A stretch of DNA of 61,873 nucleotides, from NCBI RefSeq assembly GCF_900290275.1, contig NZ_LT985327.1, forward strand, positions 1 through 61,873. Reading direction: 5' to 3'. The notes under the pieces were generated by a model. The model saw only the letters and a program-made list of their open reading frames with translations. It was not told the origin of the DNA and did no database searches. Shown here one piece after another: positions 1 through 8,750 of the stretch; positions within the stretch are counted from its first letter, which is position 1, and each line of letters begins with the position of its first letter. The position numbers and the translations under genes were made by a program. Source of the DNA: Prevotella merdae. GTDB lineage: Bacteria > Bacteroidota > Bacteroidia > Bacteroidales > Bacteroidaceae.

Positions 1-125
1 GTTTGTCTTGGGCTTCCTTCAGATTTCATCTCGCGATGAACACCCTTGCCTTTGACTATGCAATTCCCGCTATTAGGGCTTGCTCGGGACTTTCACCCGT
101 TAGACAATGCTCATGCCGAGCGTAC
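1..125 (-). mobile_element. Group II intron, 5' end (copy 1, cut by the window edge)
   Basis: On the minus strand the sequence begins GTACGCTCGGC at position 125 and runs off the left edge. It is clearly related, roughly 85% by eye, to the 5' end of the second intron at 26875-27000, including the shared stretch around CTAACGGGTG and AAGTCCCGAG typical of domain I. The second copy is linked to reverse transcriptase and domain V remnants, which identifies this one by homology. The upstream exon at 126-170 is the terminator of the MFS gene. Differences spread along the stretch suggest two related introns rather than a recent duplicate. Confidence 0.75.
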
Positions 126-132
126 TAGATAA

Positions 133-174
133 AAAGAGAGTGTGCCATACTTTTGACACACTCTCTTTTTTTAT
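133..174 (-). terminator. Rho-independent terminator of the MFS gene
   Basis: Inverted repeat AAAGAGAGTGTG / CACACTCTCTTT with a short loop, directly after the stop codon of the MFS gene and followed on the minus strand by a T run. The group II intron starts a few bases past this hairpin. Confidence 0.85.
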
Positions 175-1445
175 TTTCTATATCCCCTAAGTCCATACCA
201 CAACAGCACAAACTCGCATACAAGAGCTATTGTCCACGTGAATTGCCATGAGCCAATCCAGTCGGCCAACATTCCCTGAAGCACTGGGAATACAGCTCCA
301 CCGAACACTCCCATCATAAACACTCCAGAGGCACGCGAGGTATATTCTCCAAGTCCATCAACGGCAAGAGTGAACACACAACTCCACATAACAGAGTGGA
401 AAAGACCTACAGCCGCCAAGAGCCAGAGGTTCTCGGTTAGCATAGCAGCAATCATGAGTGCAATTGCTCCAAGACTAACAGTTATGAGCATAGGACGCGG
501 CTTAACGTTTTTCATTGACGCCGACACCATACGTCCAATAAGGAAACCTCCCCAATAGATTGTGGCAAGCAATGCTGGCGACAAAGATGCACCACCAGAA
601 GCAAGTTCCATTGCGTGAAGGTTTATGTTGTTGCCGATGCTCACCTCCGTACCTACGTAGAAAAATATTGTTATAACTCCATATTTCAGATTGCGGAACG
701 ACCATACGCTTCTTGTGTTTACTGCAGAAGATGCAGAAGAGGTTGCATCTGACGATGAAGAGCGTATGCCCTCGATGTCGGGCAAGGCAAGTCGGCGCGT
801 GGTCAATGTGGTGACTACAATACAGATAGTCATGAGTATAAAAGGCAGGGTGAGTTGCGATGCTGTGACGCTATCGAGAGGAACTCCTGCGAACATAATG
901 CCTGTGACAAAGAGTGGGGCTATGGTTGTGCCAAACGAGTTGACGGCACATGTGAAATTCATCCTTTGCACCGCACTTGTACCTGGCAACGGATAGGCAG
1001 CGATATATGGATTGATGACCACCTGGAGCATGGCTGCAGCAGTTCCCATAAGGAACGAACCCATGAGAAACACGAAGTAGCCAAACGGCACGAAGTCGCC
1101 ATTGACAACAACACCTGCATCGCCAGCATACTCAGCACAAAAAGCAGAGGCTGTATAAAACACCAAGCCTTCGACCATGACTATCAGCGAGCGTATCAAC
1201 GTGCGCTTGTAGCCAATGAGATTGAGCATTCGTCCAGTGCGCGAACTGTTGAGCAGATAGCCAAGGAAGAAAGCGAAGGATATGAGTGTGGTCAATGAGT
1301 TGCGCATGGCTGTGGCTTCGGAGAGGAACGCTATCTTGAGCGGTCCTTGACACTGACCGTTGACTGTTGTAAGGAATCCTACAATAAAATATATAAATGT
1401 GAGCAGCAGGAATGGTCCTGCGGTCTTTAGGCTTAGGGTTTTCAT
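171..1445 (-). CDS. MFS transporter, FucP-like sugar permease family
   Basis: 424-residue major facilitator protein with about twelve hydrophobic segments. The N-terminal region (GFLTTVNG, then a GYKRTL loop after the second helix) resembles the fucose/glucose-galactose:H+ symporter branch. It probably imports a sugar or polyol across the inner membrane. It lies on the same strand as the mannitol-dehydrogenase-family gene and a LacI regulator, suggesting it imports the substrate of that enzyme. The 184-bp gap to the dehydrogenase is filled with inverted repeats. The substrate cannot be read from the sequence. Confidence 0.8.
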   Translation of the reverse strand: MKTLSLKTAGPFLLLTFIYFIVGFLTTVNGQCQGPLKIAFLSEATAMRNSLTTLISFAFFLGYLLNSSRTGRMLNLIGYKRTLIRSLIVMVEGLVFYTASAFCAEYAGDAGVVVNGDFVPFGYFVFLMGSFLMGTAAAMLQVVINPYIAAYPLPGTSAVQRMNFTCAVNSFGTTIAPLFVTGIMFAGVPLDSVTASQLTLPFILMTICIVVTTLTTRRLALPDIEGIRSSSSDATSSASSAVNTRSVWSFRNLKYGVITIFFYVGTEVSIGNNINLHAMELASGGASLSPALLATIYWGGFLIGRMVSASMKNVKPRPMLITVSLGAIALMIAAMLTENLWLLAAVGLFHSVMWSCVFTLAVDGLGEYTSRASGVFMMGVFGGAVFPVLQGMLADWIGSWQFTWTIALVCEFVLLWYGLRGYRK

Positions 1446-1479
1446 ATTGATGTTAGGGTTTTATTTAAGTTTAGAATTG

Positions 1480-1636
1480 ATAGTTGAGAGTTGAAAGTTA
1501 TGATTACCATAGTTGAGAGTTGAAAGTTATGATATGCTTCAACAATAAATGTTTAGCTTGGTAATCATAACTCTTAACTTTCAACTCTCAATTCTCAACT
1601 TGAATAAGCTCTCAATTCTCAACTGAAGATTATAGT
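1480..1636. repeat. Intergenic direct and inverted repeat cluster
   Basis: Two direct copies of a 25-bp unit (starting ATAGTTGAGAGTTGAAAG) lie at 1480-1504 and 1509-1533. A long complementary copy, starting GGTAATCATAACTC, lies at about 1559-1601, with a further fragment to about 1620. RNA from this spacer could fold into a long hairpin between the dehydrogenase and transporter genes. Similar TTGAGAGTTGAAAG-type repeats are familiar between genes in this lineage. A degenerate trace sits at 41228-41250. Confidence 0.75.
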
Positions 1637-3072
1637 ATTTCTTCAAGAGTCTGCATTGCTCCCTTGGCCTTAATGCTCTCCACCATCTTCAGATAAGGCT
1701 GTGTGAAGTTGTTTGCCGCACGCAGGTCGGTACTACGGAATGGCGAGAGGGCAAGGAAATCAAGTGGCTCATCGCTTGCAATGAGCTTCAGGTCGTCGGC
1801 TGTGAGCCATGGGTCGGCCACCTCAAACTGCTCGCCATTATCGTCAGTATGATATTTAAGATAATGGCGATAGGCTGCAAAGAGATAAGCCACACGGATA
1901 AGCTCCTTGTCATCACGTATCATCTTCTCAAGATTAGGCATTACATACACTGGGAACTTAGAAGCACCGTCGAAACAAAGACGAGCCACCTGGTCGCTTA
2001 CCGAACGGTTGCCGAAACGCTCGCATAGAGTCTGCTTGTATAGTTCAAGGTCTGTATCCTTGGGAGCTGGAACATACGGAGTGATGTCGATGTCCATAAA
2101 CTGGCGCACAAACTTGGCAATGCGCTCATCGTGCATAGCAGCGTCCACCTTGCGGTAGCCATAGAGGAATGACGGATAAGAGAGCAATGTGTGAGAAGCG
2201 TTGAGAAGAGAGAGTTTCATGTTCTCAAATGCGGTCACATCATCTGTCATCTGTGCGCCTACATTCTCCCATGACGGGCGACCGGCAGCGAAGTTATCCT
2301 CAACAACCCACTGTATAAAGTCCTCGCAATAAACGGGAGCCTGGTCGTCTGTACCGTTCTCCTCATTAAGACGCTTGATATCCTCTGGGCGTGTGGCAGG
2401 AGTGATGCGGTCGACCATTGAGTTGGGGAAGGTCACATTCTCTTCCATCCATGCTGCCAACTCCTTGTCTTGAGCCTCTATGAACGACATGAAAGCGCGG
2501 CGTGCCGTATTGCCATTGTGCTGAAGATTGTCACAAGAGAGGATTGTGATAGGACCTGCATCCGATGCCACACGGCGGCGAAGTCCCTCAGCCACATAAC
2601 CGAATGCTGTCTGCGGGTCGTGGGGATATTCAAGGTCGTGAGCCACCTGCGAATTGTCGAGCATAAACTCGCCCGTCTGACGTGAGATGTTATATCCACC
2701 CTCGGTGATGGTGAGAGTGATAATGCGGATGTCGGGGTCGGCAATCTTGTTGAATATAGAGTTCTTCTCCTCAACACCCCAATACAACTCAACAAGAGCA
2801 CCAAGACGGTAAACCTCATTGTTGCCGTCGCGTCCGCATACTGTCAGGGTATACTCGCCATTCTGTGCCTTCAGAGCCTTATAGAGATGCTCGTCCCTAT
2901 CCAATATCATAGCTCCGCAGATGCCCCAACCATGCTGGGTAGGGTCTTCAAGCAGATTGCTTGTCATGTATTCGAGGTGAGCACGATGGAAGTTGCCTAC
3001 ACCAAAATGAAGAATACCAGCCTTGACCGAGTTGCGGTCGAAAGAATACGATTTGATTACATTTGTTGCCAT
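1630..3072 (-). CDS. Mannitol dehydrogenase family oxidoreductase
   Basis: 480-residue polyol-specific long-chain dehydrogenase/reductase, a family including mannitol 2-dehydrogenase, fructuronate reductase and arabinitol dehydrogenase. It is NAD(P)-dependent and interconverts a polyol or hexonate with its keto-sugar. The N-terminal nucleotide-binding region contains HFGVGNFHRAH (about residues 22-32). The family signature with catalytic lysine, asparagine and histidine is seen as KLSLLNASHTLLSY (about residues 285-298). Full length for the family. The neighbouring MFS permease and LacI regulator point to sugar-alcohol or hexuronate use; which substrate is inference. A clear promoter and a triple operator array lie upstream. 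Confidence 0.85.
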   Translation of the reverse strand: MATNVIKSYSFDRNSVKAGILHFGVGNFHRAHLEYMTSNLLEDPTQHGWGICGAMILDRDEHLYKALKAQNGEYTLTVCGRDGNNEVYRLGALVELYWGVEEKNSIFNKIADPDIRIITLTITEGGYNISRQTGEFMLDNSQVAHDLEYPHDPQTAFGYVAEGLRRRVASDAGPITILSCDNLQHNGNTARRAFMSFIEAQDKELAAWMEENVTFPNSMVDRITPATRPEDIKRLNEENGTDDQAPVYCEDFIQWVVEDNFAAGRPSWENVGAQMTDDVTAFENMKLSLLNASHTLLSYPSFLYGYRKVDAAMHDERIAKFVRQFMDIDITPYVPAPKDTDLELYKQTLCERFGNRSVSDQVARLCFDGASKFPVYVMPNLEKMIRDDKELIRVAYLFAAYRHYLKYHTDDNGEQFEVADPWLTADDLKLIASDEPLDFLALSPFRSTDLRAANNFTQPYLKMVESIKAKGAMQTLEEIL

Positions 3073-3129
3073 AATCTCTTTAAGTTATTAGTTATTATTA
3101 TTTTAGTTATTAATTGTTCTTTTCGCTTG

Positions 3130-3160
3130 CAAAGATATATGGCAAAAAGATTATGGCAAA
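3130..3160 (-). promoter_or_regulatory. Bacteroidota promoter for the dehydrogenase gene
   Basis: On the minus strand TTTG (3157-3160), 19 bp, then TATCTTTG (3130-3137), an exact match to the TTTG-N19-TAnnTTTG form. The implied start of transcription near 3124 leaves a leader of about 50 nt before the ATG at 3072. Confidence 0.8.
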
Positions 3161-3182
3161 GAATAATTTTAAGGTAAGTTTT

Positions 3183-3225
3183 GGAAACGTTTGCGGTAAC
3201 GTTCCCAAAATCTGCAAACGTTTTA
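3183..3225. promoter_or_regulatory. Triple LacI-family operator array, left side
   Basis: Three CG-centred 12-bp near-palindromes: GGAAACGTTTGC (3183-3194), GGTAACGTTCCC (3195-3206) and GCAAACGTTTTA (3214-3225). They are of the AAACGTTT type bound by LacI/PurR-family regulators. Centre spacings are 12 and 19 bp. The array sits about 60-100 bp upstream of the inferred dehydrogenase start site, an upstream position that fits activation or looping better than simple promoter blocking. Confidence 0.7.
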
Positions 3226-3272
3226 AATAGTAAGTTGTTATTGTGGGAGGTAGGCTCACATAGTCTAACCTC

Positions 3273-4280
3273 CTACTCTCCTGTCGATGCCCGGAGCTTC
3301 ATTTCCGTGCGTAACACTATCTTCCTGTTCTCGGATTCGGGGTTGTGCACCTTCTCAAGCACAAGCTCGGCTGCACGCTGTCCCATCTCCGTTAGTGGCG
3401 GTTCTACTGTAGTTAGTTGTGGAAAGACTATAGTAGAAAGCTCGGTCCCAGAGAATCCTGCCACAGCCACATCCTCTGGTATACGTCGTCCTATCTCACG
3501 CAGACGGTTCATGGCACCAATGGCAAGAGTGTCGGTAAAGGCATACACGGCATCAAACTCTATACCCTGTCTAACAAGACTGTCCACAGCTGCAGCTCCG
3601 TCGGCAAACGTCATACCGGTCTTAACAATAAGCCGAGGGTCGTATATTTGGAATTTCTCCATAGCCTCACAGTATCCACGACCACGCTCCACGGCATTAT
3701 ACACATCGTCAGGACCATAGAGATAGGCTATACGGCGGCGACCAAGACGTATCAAGTGTTCTGCCATGAAGTAAGAGTCGTTGTTATCATCCACCATTAC
3801 CTGCGGCATGTCGTCCATGCCATGAGGTATACGGTCGTAGAAAACAATGGCTACACCCTCTTTGGCAAGACGGCGATAGGTATCGACATTATGCTTATAG
3901 CTGCAAATACTCACTATGAGTCCGTCGACCATGAACTCCTCCATCATCTGCAAGCTCTCTCGCTCACGATTGGGGTTCTCGTCCGACTCGGCTATCATCA
4001 CCTTCTGATTTTTCTTGTAGAGTATGCTCTGTATGCCAGCCACCACCTGCGAGGCGTATGGCGTATGCATCTCGGGCACTATCACACCTATTGTATTTGT
4101 GCGTCCCATCTTAAGGTTCATTGCCACTGGATTGCGGCGATAGCCAAGACGCTCTGCCTCGCGCAGCACAGCCTCACGAGTTTCACGACGTATATTCTTG
4201 TCGTCGGTAAGTGCGCGCGACACTGTGGAAACAGATATGCACAGCGAACGTGCTATGTCTTTTATTGTTACATGTTTCAT
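3273..4280 (-). CDS. LacI family transcriptional regulator
   Basis: 335-residue DNA-binding regulator of normal family length. The helix-turn-helix is at residues 4-24 (TIKDIARSLCISVSTVSRAL), followed by a hinge ending NLKMGRT and a periplasmic-binding-protein-like effector domain from about residue 62 to the end. It likely controls the adjacent dehydrogenase and transporter in response to a sugar. The CG-centred operator triplets on both sides of its gene are its most likely targets, so it may regulate itself too. The effector is unknown. Confidence 0.92.
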   Translation of the reverse strand: MKHVTIKDIARSLCISVSTVSRALTDDKNIRRETREAVLREAERLGYRRNPVAMNLKMGRTNTIGVIVPEMHTPYASQVVAGIQSILYKKNQKVMIAESDENPNRERESLQMMEEFMVDGLIVSICSYKHNVDTYRRLAKEGVAIVFYDRIPHGMDDMPQVMVDDNNDSYFMAEHLIRLGRRRIAYLYGPDDVYNAVERGRGYCEAMEKFQIYDPRLIVKTGMTFADGAAAVDSLVRQGIEFDAVYAFTDTLAIGAMNRLREIGRRIPEDVAVAGFSGTELSTIVFPQLTTVEPPLTEMGQRAAELVLEKVHNPESENRKIVLRTEMKLRASTGE

Positions 4281-4416
4281 TGCCGGTAGAATAGTAGGTG
4301 TTTAATATTTTATTATATAATTTGCAAAAATACAAAAATCCATTGAATATAACTTGACATAAAGCATTAAATAGCCCACTAATGTTTGACGTAATAGATA
4401 TTTCAAGAAAAAAGCG

Positions 4417-4424
4417 TAACTTTG
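4417..4424 (+). promoter_or_regulatory. Probable -7 promoter element upstream of the NADH dehydrogenase
   Basis: TAACTTTG matches the Bacteroidota -7 element. No TTTG lies at the ideal distance upstream, so this is a partial match. The right operator array begins about 50 bp downstream of the implied start site. Confidence 0.45.
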
Positions 4425-4479
4425 CACCATCATAAAGGATAACCCCACTACACAATAGGATACCCCCGCAATATTTATT

Positions 4480-4522
4480 GCAAACGTTTGCGAATTTTGG
4501 AAACGTTACCGCAATCGTTTGC
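4480..4522. promoter_or_regulatory. Triple LacI-family operator array, right side
   Basis: GCAAACGTTTGC (perfect palindrome, 4480-4491), GGAAACGTTACC (4499-4510) and GCAATCGTTTGC (4511-4522). Centre spacings are 19 and 12 bp, the mirror image of the left array. The reverse complement of the left array matches this one at about 36 of 43 positions. It lies between lacI and the divergent NADH dehydrogenase. The rest of the 4281-4617 gap is AT-rich with no other gene. Confidence 0.7.
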
Positions 4523-4617
4523 AAAAAGAAACACACAATAAAAATAAATGGTTTACTCAATAATGGCTAACTTAGCCGTCGGAAAGAGTAACTAAATAAA
4601 CCTTTTTATATTATATT

Positions 4618-5967
4618 ATGAGCATCAACATCCAGAGAAATCAGAAGAAAAGAGTAGTAATCGTTGGTGGCGGACTTGGCGGACTGCGCCTTGCCGAAGA
4701 CCTATACGGCGTAGGCATGCAGGTAGTGCTTATCGACAAGAACAACTTTCACCAGTTTCCACCGCTTATCTATCAGATAGCGTCGGCAGGTATCGACCCA
4801 AGCAGCATTTCATTCCCCTTCCGTCAGATATTCCGCAAGCGCAAGGACTTCTATTTCCGTATGGCTGAAGCTCGTATGGTAGATACCGACAAAAAGATTC
4901 TACAAACTTCTATCGGAAAGATCGACTACGACTACCTTGTCTTGGCAGCCGGAGCTACAACCAACTTCTTTGGCAATAAGAACATAGAGGACTGGGCTAT
5001 TCCTATGAAGACTGTGCCCGAAGCTATGGGTCTGCGCAATGCCTTGCTATCAAACTTAGAGCGTGCATTAACTTGTGCAACAGAGGAAGAACGCCAAGAG
5101 CTTCTAAACGTCGTAATAGTTGGTGGTGGCGCTACTGGTGTAGAGATTGCAGGAGCCTTGTCAGAGATGAAACGCTACGTCATTCCATACGACTATCCCG
5201 ATATGGACTCGTCGTTGATGCACATTTATCTTATAGAGGCTGGCGACCGTCTGCTTGCCGGAATGTCGCAAGACTCGTCAAAGAAGGCTTACGACTTCCT
5301 CAAGAGTATGGGTGTGGACATCCAGTTCGGCAAGATGGTTACTGACTACCGCGACCATAAGGTCATTATGAAGGACGGCACAGAGATTCCTACACGTACA
5401 TTCCTTTGGGTGTCTGGTATTAGAGCCAATGCTATGCCGGGCATCGACGAGAGTCATTTGGGCCGTGGTTTCCGATTTAAAGTAGATCAATATAACCGTA
5501 TTCCAGGCTTGGAAGGAGTATTTGCCATTGGCGACCAGTGTCTGCAAACAACAGACAAGGCTTATCCTAATGGACATCCTCAGGTAGCTCAGGTAGCTAT
5601 CCAGCAGGCTAAGAACCTTGCCAAGAACCTCAAAAAGATTAACGAGGGTCAGGCCGAAAGCTCACTCACTGCCTTCAAGTACAAAAACCTCGGCTCTATG
5701 GCCACCATCGGACGCAACAAGGCGGTGGTTGAAATAGGCAAGTTGCGCAGTCAGGGCTTCTTTGCATGGATATTGTGGCTTGTCGTTCACCTGCGCTCTA
5801 TTCTCGGTGTTAAGAACAAGATGATGGTGCTGCTCAACTGGTTGTGGAAGTATGTTAGCTACAACGACTCTATACGTATGATTACATACGCCACAAAACC
5901 ACGTGAGGTGGTGGAGCGTATGGAACGCGAGCAGACCACACACCTTGGCGAGGACTTGATGGAATAA
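4618..5967 (+). CDS. ndh: Type II NADH dehydrogenase (NDH-2)
   Basis: 449-residue single-subunit NADH:quinone oxidoreductase acting on the inner face of the membrane without pumping protons. The FAD-binding Rossmann motif GGGLGG is at residues 17-22 and the NADH-binding motif GGGATGVE at 169-176. A second FAD-contact motif, GVFAIGDQ, is near residue 300. The C-terminal hydrophobic segment around FFAWILWLVVHL fits membrane attachment. It is divergent from lacI, and the operator array in its leader raises the possibility of sugar-linked control. Other NAD(P)/FAD oxidoreductases are less likely. Confidence 0.88.
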   Translation: MSINIQRNQKKRVVIVGGGLGGLRLAEDLYGVGMQVVLIDKNNFHQFPPLIYQIASAGIDPSSISFPFRQIFRKRKDFYFRMAEARMVDTDKKILQTSIGKIDYDYLVLAAGATTNFFGNKNIEDWAIPMKTVPEAMGLRNALLSNLERALTCATEEERQELLNVVIVGGGATGVEIAGALSEMKRYVIPYDYPDMDSSLMHIYLIEAGDRLLAGMSQDSSKKAYDFLKSMGVDIQFGKMVTDYRDHKVIMKDGTEIPTRTFLWVSGIRANAMPGIDESHLGRGFRFKVDQYNRIPGLEGVFAIGDQCLQTTDKAYPNGHPQVAQVAIQQAKNLAKNLKKINEGQAESSLTAFKYKNLGSMATIGRNKAVVEIGKLRSQGFFAWILWLVVHLRSILGVKNKMMVLLNWLWKYVSYNDSIRMITYATKPREVVERMEREQTTHLGEDLME

Positions 5968-6134
5968 AAATACAAAATAATATCAATAGGAGGGTATGGC
6001 ACATTTGTCATACCCTTCATGCTATTCAACAAACTACACCTTATAATATAAGTTAAAAATAATCTGCAAGATACACATTTGTGATATTTTGCGTAATTTT
6101 GCAAATTGATATATCACACATTTTTATATTTAGT

Positions 6135-8216
6135 ATGTTGGAAAATAGCACGAATACTCCAAAGAGAAAGAATCCGTTTTTTGAACCTTACAACACCCCA
6201 CACGATACAGTACCATTCGAAAGAATACGCCTCGAAGACTATGAAGAGGCTTTTTTTGAGGGCATACGCCGCGACGATGAGGAAATAGACAAAATCGTAA
6301 ACGACCCCGAGGAACCAACTTTCGAGAACACCATTGTGCGTGTTGACAACGAGAACGGCGAAAACTACTACGACTTGCTGTCAAGAGTGTCTACCGTGTT
6401 CTCGTGTATGATGAGCGCAGAAACGTGTGACGAACTCGACGCATTGGCGCAAAAGATGAGTCCGATACTCACCAAGCACGCCAACGACGTGAAACTAAAC
6501 CGTCGACTGTTTGAGCGCATAAAGCATGTTTACGAGCATCATCGCCCGCTTACACCCGAGGAACAGATGCTGCTCGACAACGCCTATGATGGTTTTGTGC
6601 GCTCGGGAGCACTGCTCGATGAGGAAGGCAAGGAACGTCTGCGCAAACTGACCGAGGAGGCAAGCATGCTGTCGCTGCAGTTCTCACAAAACCTGCTTAA
6701 GGAGAACAAGGCATTCACGCTGAACATAACCGATGAGGCTCAGCTCGACGGACTGCCCGAAACAGCACGCGAGGCTGCTCAGCTCGCCGCAAAAGAAGCA
6801 GGAAAGGAAGGCTGGCTCTTCACTCTCGATTATCCCAGCTTTTCGCCATTCATGACATATTCCACACAGCGTGAGCTAAGAAAACAGCTCTATATGGCTC
6901 GCAACACAGAGGGCACACACGACAATGCTGAGAACAACCTTGAGATTTGCAAGCGGCTTGTCAACCTGCGCCGCGAGATAGCACAGCTGCTCGGATATGC
7001 CACATATGCCGACTATGTGTTGGTGCATCGCATGGCATCGAATGCCGACAATGTGTATAAGTTGCTCAACGACCTAATCGATGCCTACAAGCCCACCGCC
7101 ATAGAGGAGGTGAAGGCTATAGAGCGCGAGGCAAAGCAGATTGAAGGCGACGACTTCCAGTTGGAGCCGTGGGACTTTGGCTACTACTCGCACAAGCTAC
7201 AGATGCGCGAGTTTAATCTCGATGCCGAGATGCTACGCCCCTACTTCGAACTGTCGAAGGTTATCGACGGCGTGTTTGGATTGGCAAACAAACTTTATGG
7301 AATCTCGTTCAAGGAGTCGAAGGAAATACAGGTGTATCATCCTGACGTGAAGGCTTATGAGGTGTTCGACAAGGATGGATCTTATCTTGCTGTGTTCTAT
7401 GCCGACTTCCACCCACGCAAGGGCAAGCAGGGTGGAGCGTGGATGACAGAATTCCAAGGACAGTGGATAGACCGCAAGGGCGTGAACGTGCGTCCGCATG
7501 TGAGCGTGGTGATGAATCTTACCAAGCCAACAGCCGAAAAACCAGCTCTGCTGACACTTGGCGAGGTGGAGACATTCCTCCATGAGTTTGGCCACTCATT
7601 GCACGGCATGTTTGCCAATACTCGATTCGAGAGTCTAAGTGGCACCAACGTGTGGTGGGACTTTGTTGAGTTGCCTTCGCAGTTTATGGAGAACTACTCG
7701 GTAGAGAAAGAGTTTCTGCGCACATTCGCCTTCCATTACCAGACAGGCGAGCCTATGCCGGACGAACTAATCGACCGCATTGTGCGTAGCCGCAACTTCA
7801 TGGCTGCCTATGCTTGTCTGCGCCAGGTGAGCTTCGGATTGCTCGACATGGCATACTACACCAAGAAGGAAGAATTCAAGGACGACATCATCCCATTTGA
7901 GAAAAAGGCTTGGGAGAAGGCTATGATAATGAAGCAACTGCCAAACACTTGCATGACAACACAGTTCTCGCATATCATGGCGGGCGGATATGCCGCTGGC
8001 TACTACAGCTACAAGTGGGCTGAGGTGCTTGATGCCGACGCTTTCAGCGTGTTCAAGAAGAATGGCATCTTCGACCAAGCTACGGCACAAAGCTTCCGCG
8101 ACAACATCCTATCAAAGGGTGGAACAGAGCACCCTATGACGCTGTATAAACGATTCCGTGGACAAGAGCCTACTATAGACGCATTGTTGGAACGCAACGG
8201 AATAAAAAGAAACTAA
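6135..8216 (+). CDS. dcp: M3 family oligopeptidase (peptidyl-dipeptidase Dcp-like)
   Basis: Zinc metallopeptidase that breaks down short peptides. The zinc motif HEFGH is at residues 483-487, with the third ligand glutamate near residue 512 in FVELPSQF. At 693 residues it has the usual M3A length. An upstream in-frame ATG at 6081 would add 18 hydrophobic residues, but the ATG at 6135 begins the family-like sequence and follows a TAATTTTG element at 6094-6101, so it is preferred. No convincing signal peptide is seen, suggesting a cytoplasmic enzyme. Oligopeptidase A versus Dcp cannot be settled by eye. Confidence 0.88.
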   Translation: MLENSTNTPKRKNPFFEPYNTPHDTVPFERIRLEDYEEAFFEGIRRDDEEIDKIVNDPEEPTFENTIVRVDNENGENYYDLLSRVSTVFSCMMSAETCDELDALAQKMSPILTKHANDVKLNRRLFERIKHVYEHHRPLTPEEQMLLDNAYDGFVRSGALLDEEGKERLRKLTEEASMLSLQFSQNLLKENKAFTLNITDEAQLDGLPETAREAAQLAAKEAGKEGWLFTLDYPSFSPFMTYSTQRELRKQLYMARNTEGTHDNAENNLEICKRLVNLRREIAQLLGYATYADYVLVHRMASNADNVYKLLNDLIDAYKPTAIEEVKAIEREAKQIEGDDFQLEPWDFGYYSHKLQMREFNLDAEMLRPYFELSKVIDGVFGLANKLYGISFKESKEIQVYHPDVKAYEVFDKDGSYLAVFYADFHPRKGKQGGAWMTEFQGQWIDRKGVNVRPHVSVVMNLTKPTAEKPALLTLGEVETFLHEFGHSLHGMFANTRFESLSGTNVWWDFVELPSQFMENYSVEKEFLRTFAFHYQTGEPMPDELIDRIVRSRNFMAAYACLRQVSFGLLDMAYYTKKEEFKDDIIPFEKKAWEKAMIMKQLPNTCMTTQFSHIMAGGYAAGYYSYKWAEVLDADAFSVFKKNGIFDQATAQSFRDNILSKGGTEHPMTLYKRFRGQEPTIDALLERNGIKRN

Positions 8217-8255
8217 ATATTCACTGCTATTATATAGCAATTATACTGATATACT

Positions 8256-8750
8256 ATGCCAACAAAACATGACAATCCCATCACTACGGAGAAGGGCAAA
8301 GACGCAAAAGCATCCAAGCAATTGCACCTCGACCTACGCTACCTACGTATGGCTCGCATATGGGCAGAGAACAGCTACTGCCAACGCCGTAAGGTTGGCG
8401 CCTTAGTGGTTAAGGACAAGATGATAATCAGCGATGGCTACAATGGAACGCCAAGTGGCTTCGAGAACGTGTGCGAGGACGACAACAACCTCACCAAACC
8501 TTACGTTCTACACGCCGAAGCCAATGCCATAACAAAGCTCGCACGCAGTTCAAACAACAGCGATGGTGCTACATTATACGTAACGGCATCGCCGTGTATA
8601 GAGTGTGCCAAACTGATTATACAAGCTGGCATAAAACGCGTTATATATGGTGAGCAATACCGTCTGACTGATGGTATTGACTTGCTGAAGCGCGCCAATA
8701 TCGAAGTTACATATCTAAATCCCGACGATTATGAATATAAACAAGTCTAA
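8256..8750 (+). CDS. dCMP/cytidine deaminase family protein
   Basis: 164-residue zinc-dependent deaminase, probably turning dCMP into dUMP for thymidylate synthesis. Zinc site and catalytic residues are HAE (His86, Glu88) and PCIEC (Cys114, Cys117). The NGTPSGF stretch is typical of the dCMP deaminase/ComEB branch. Its last 20 bases overlap the start of the S41 protease gene, so the two are probably translationally coupled. Confidence 0.88.
   Translation: MPTKHDNPITTEKGKDAKASKQLHLDLRYLRMARIWAENSYCQRRKVGALVVKDKMIISDGYNGTPSGFENVCEDDNNLTKPYVLHAEANAITKLARSSNNSDGATLYVTASPCIECAKLIIQAGIKRVIYGEQYRLTDGIDLLKRANIEVTYLNPDDYEYKQV

Noticed and set aside
3181..3720. Plus-strand ORF opposite lacI
   Set aside because: Shadow of the regulator gene and the operator array.
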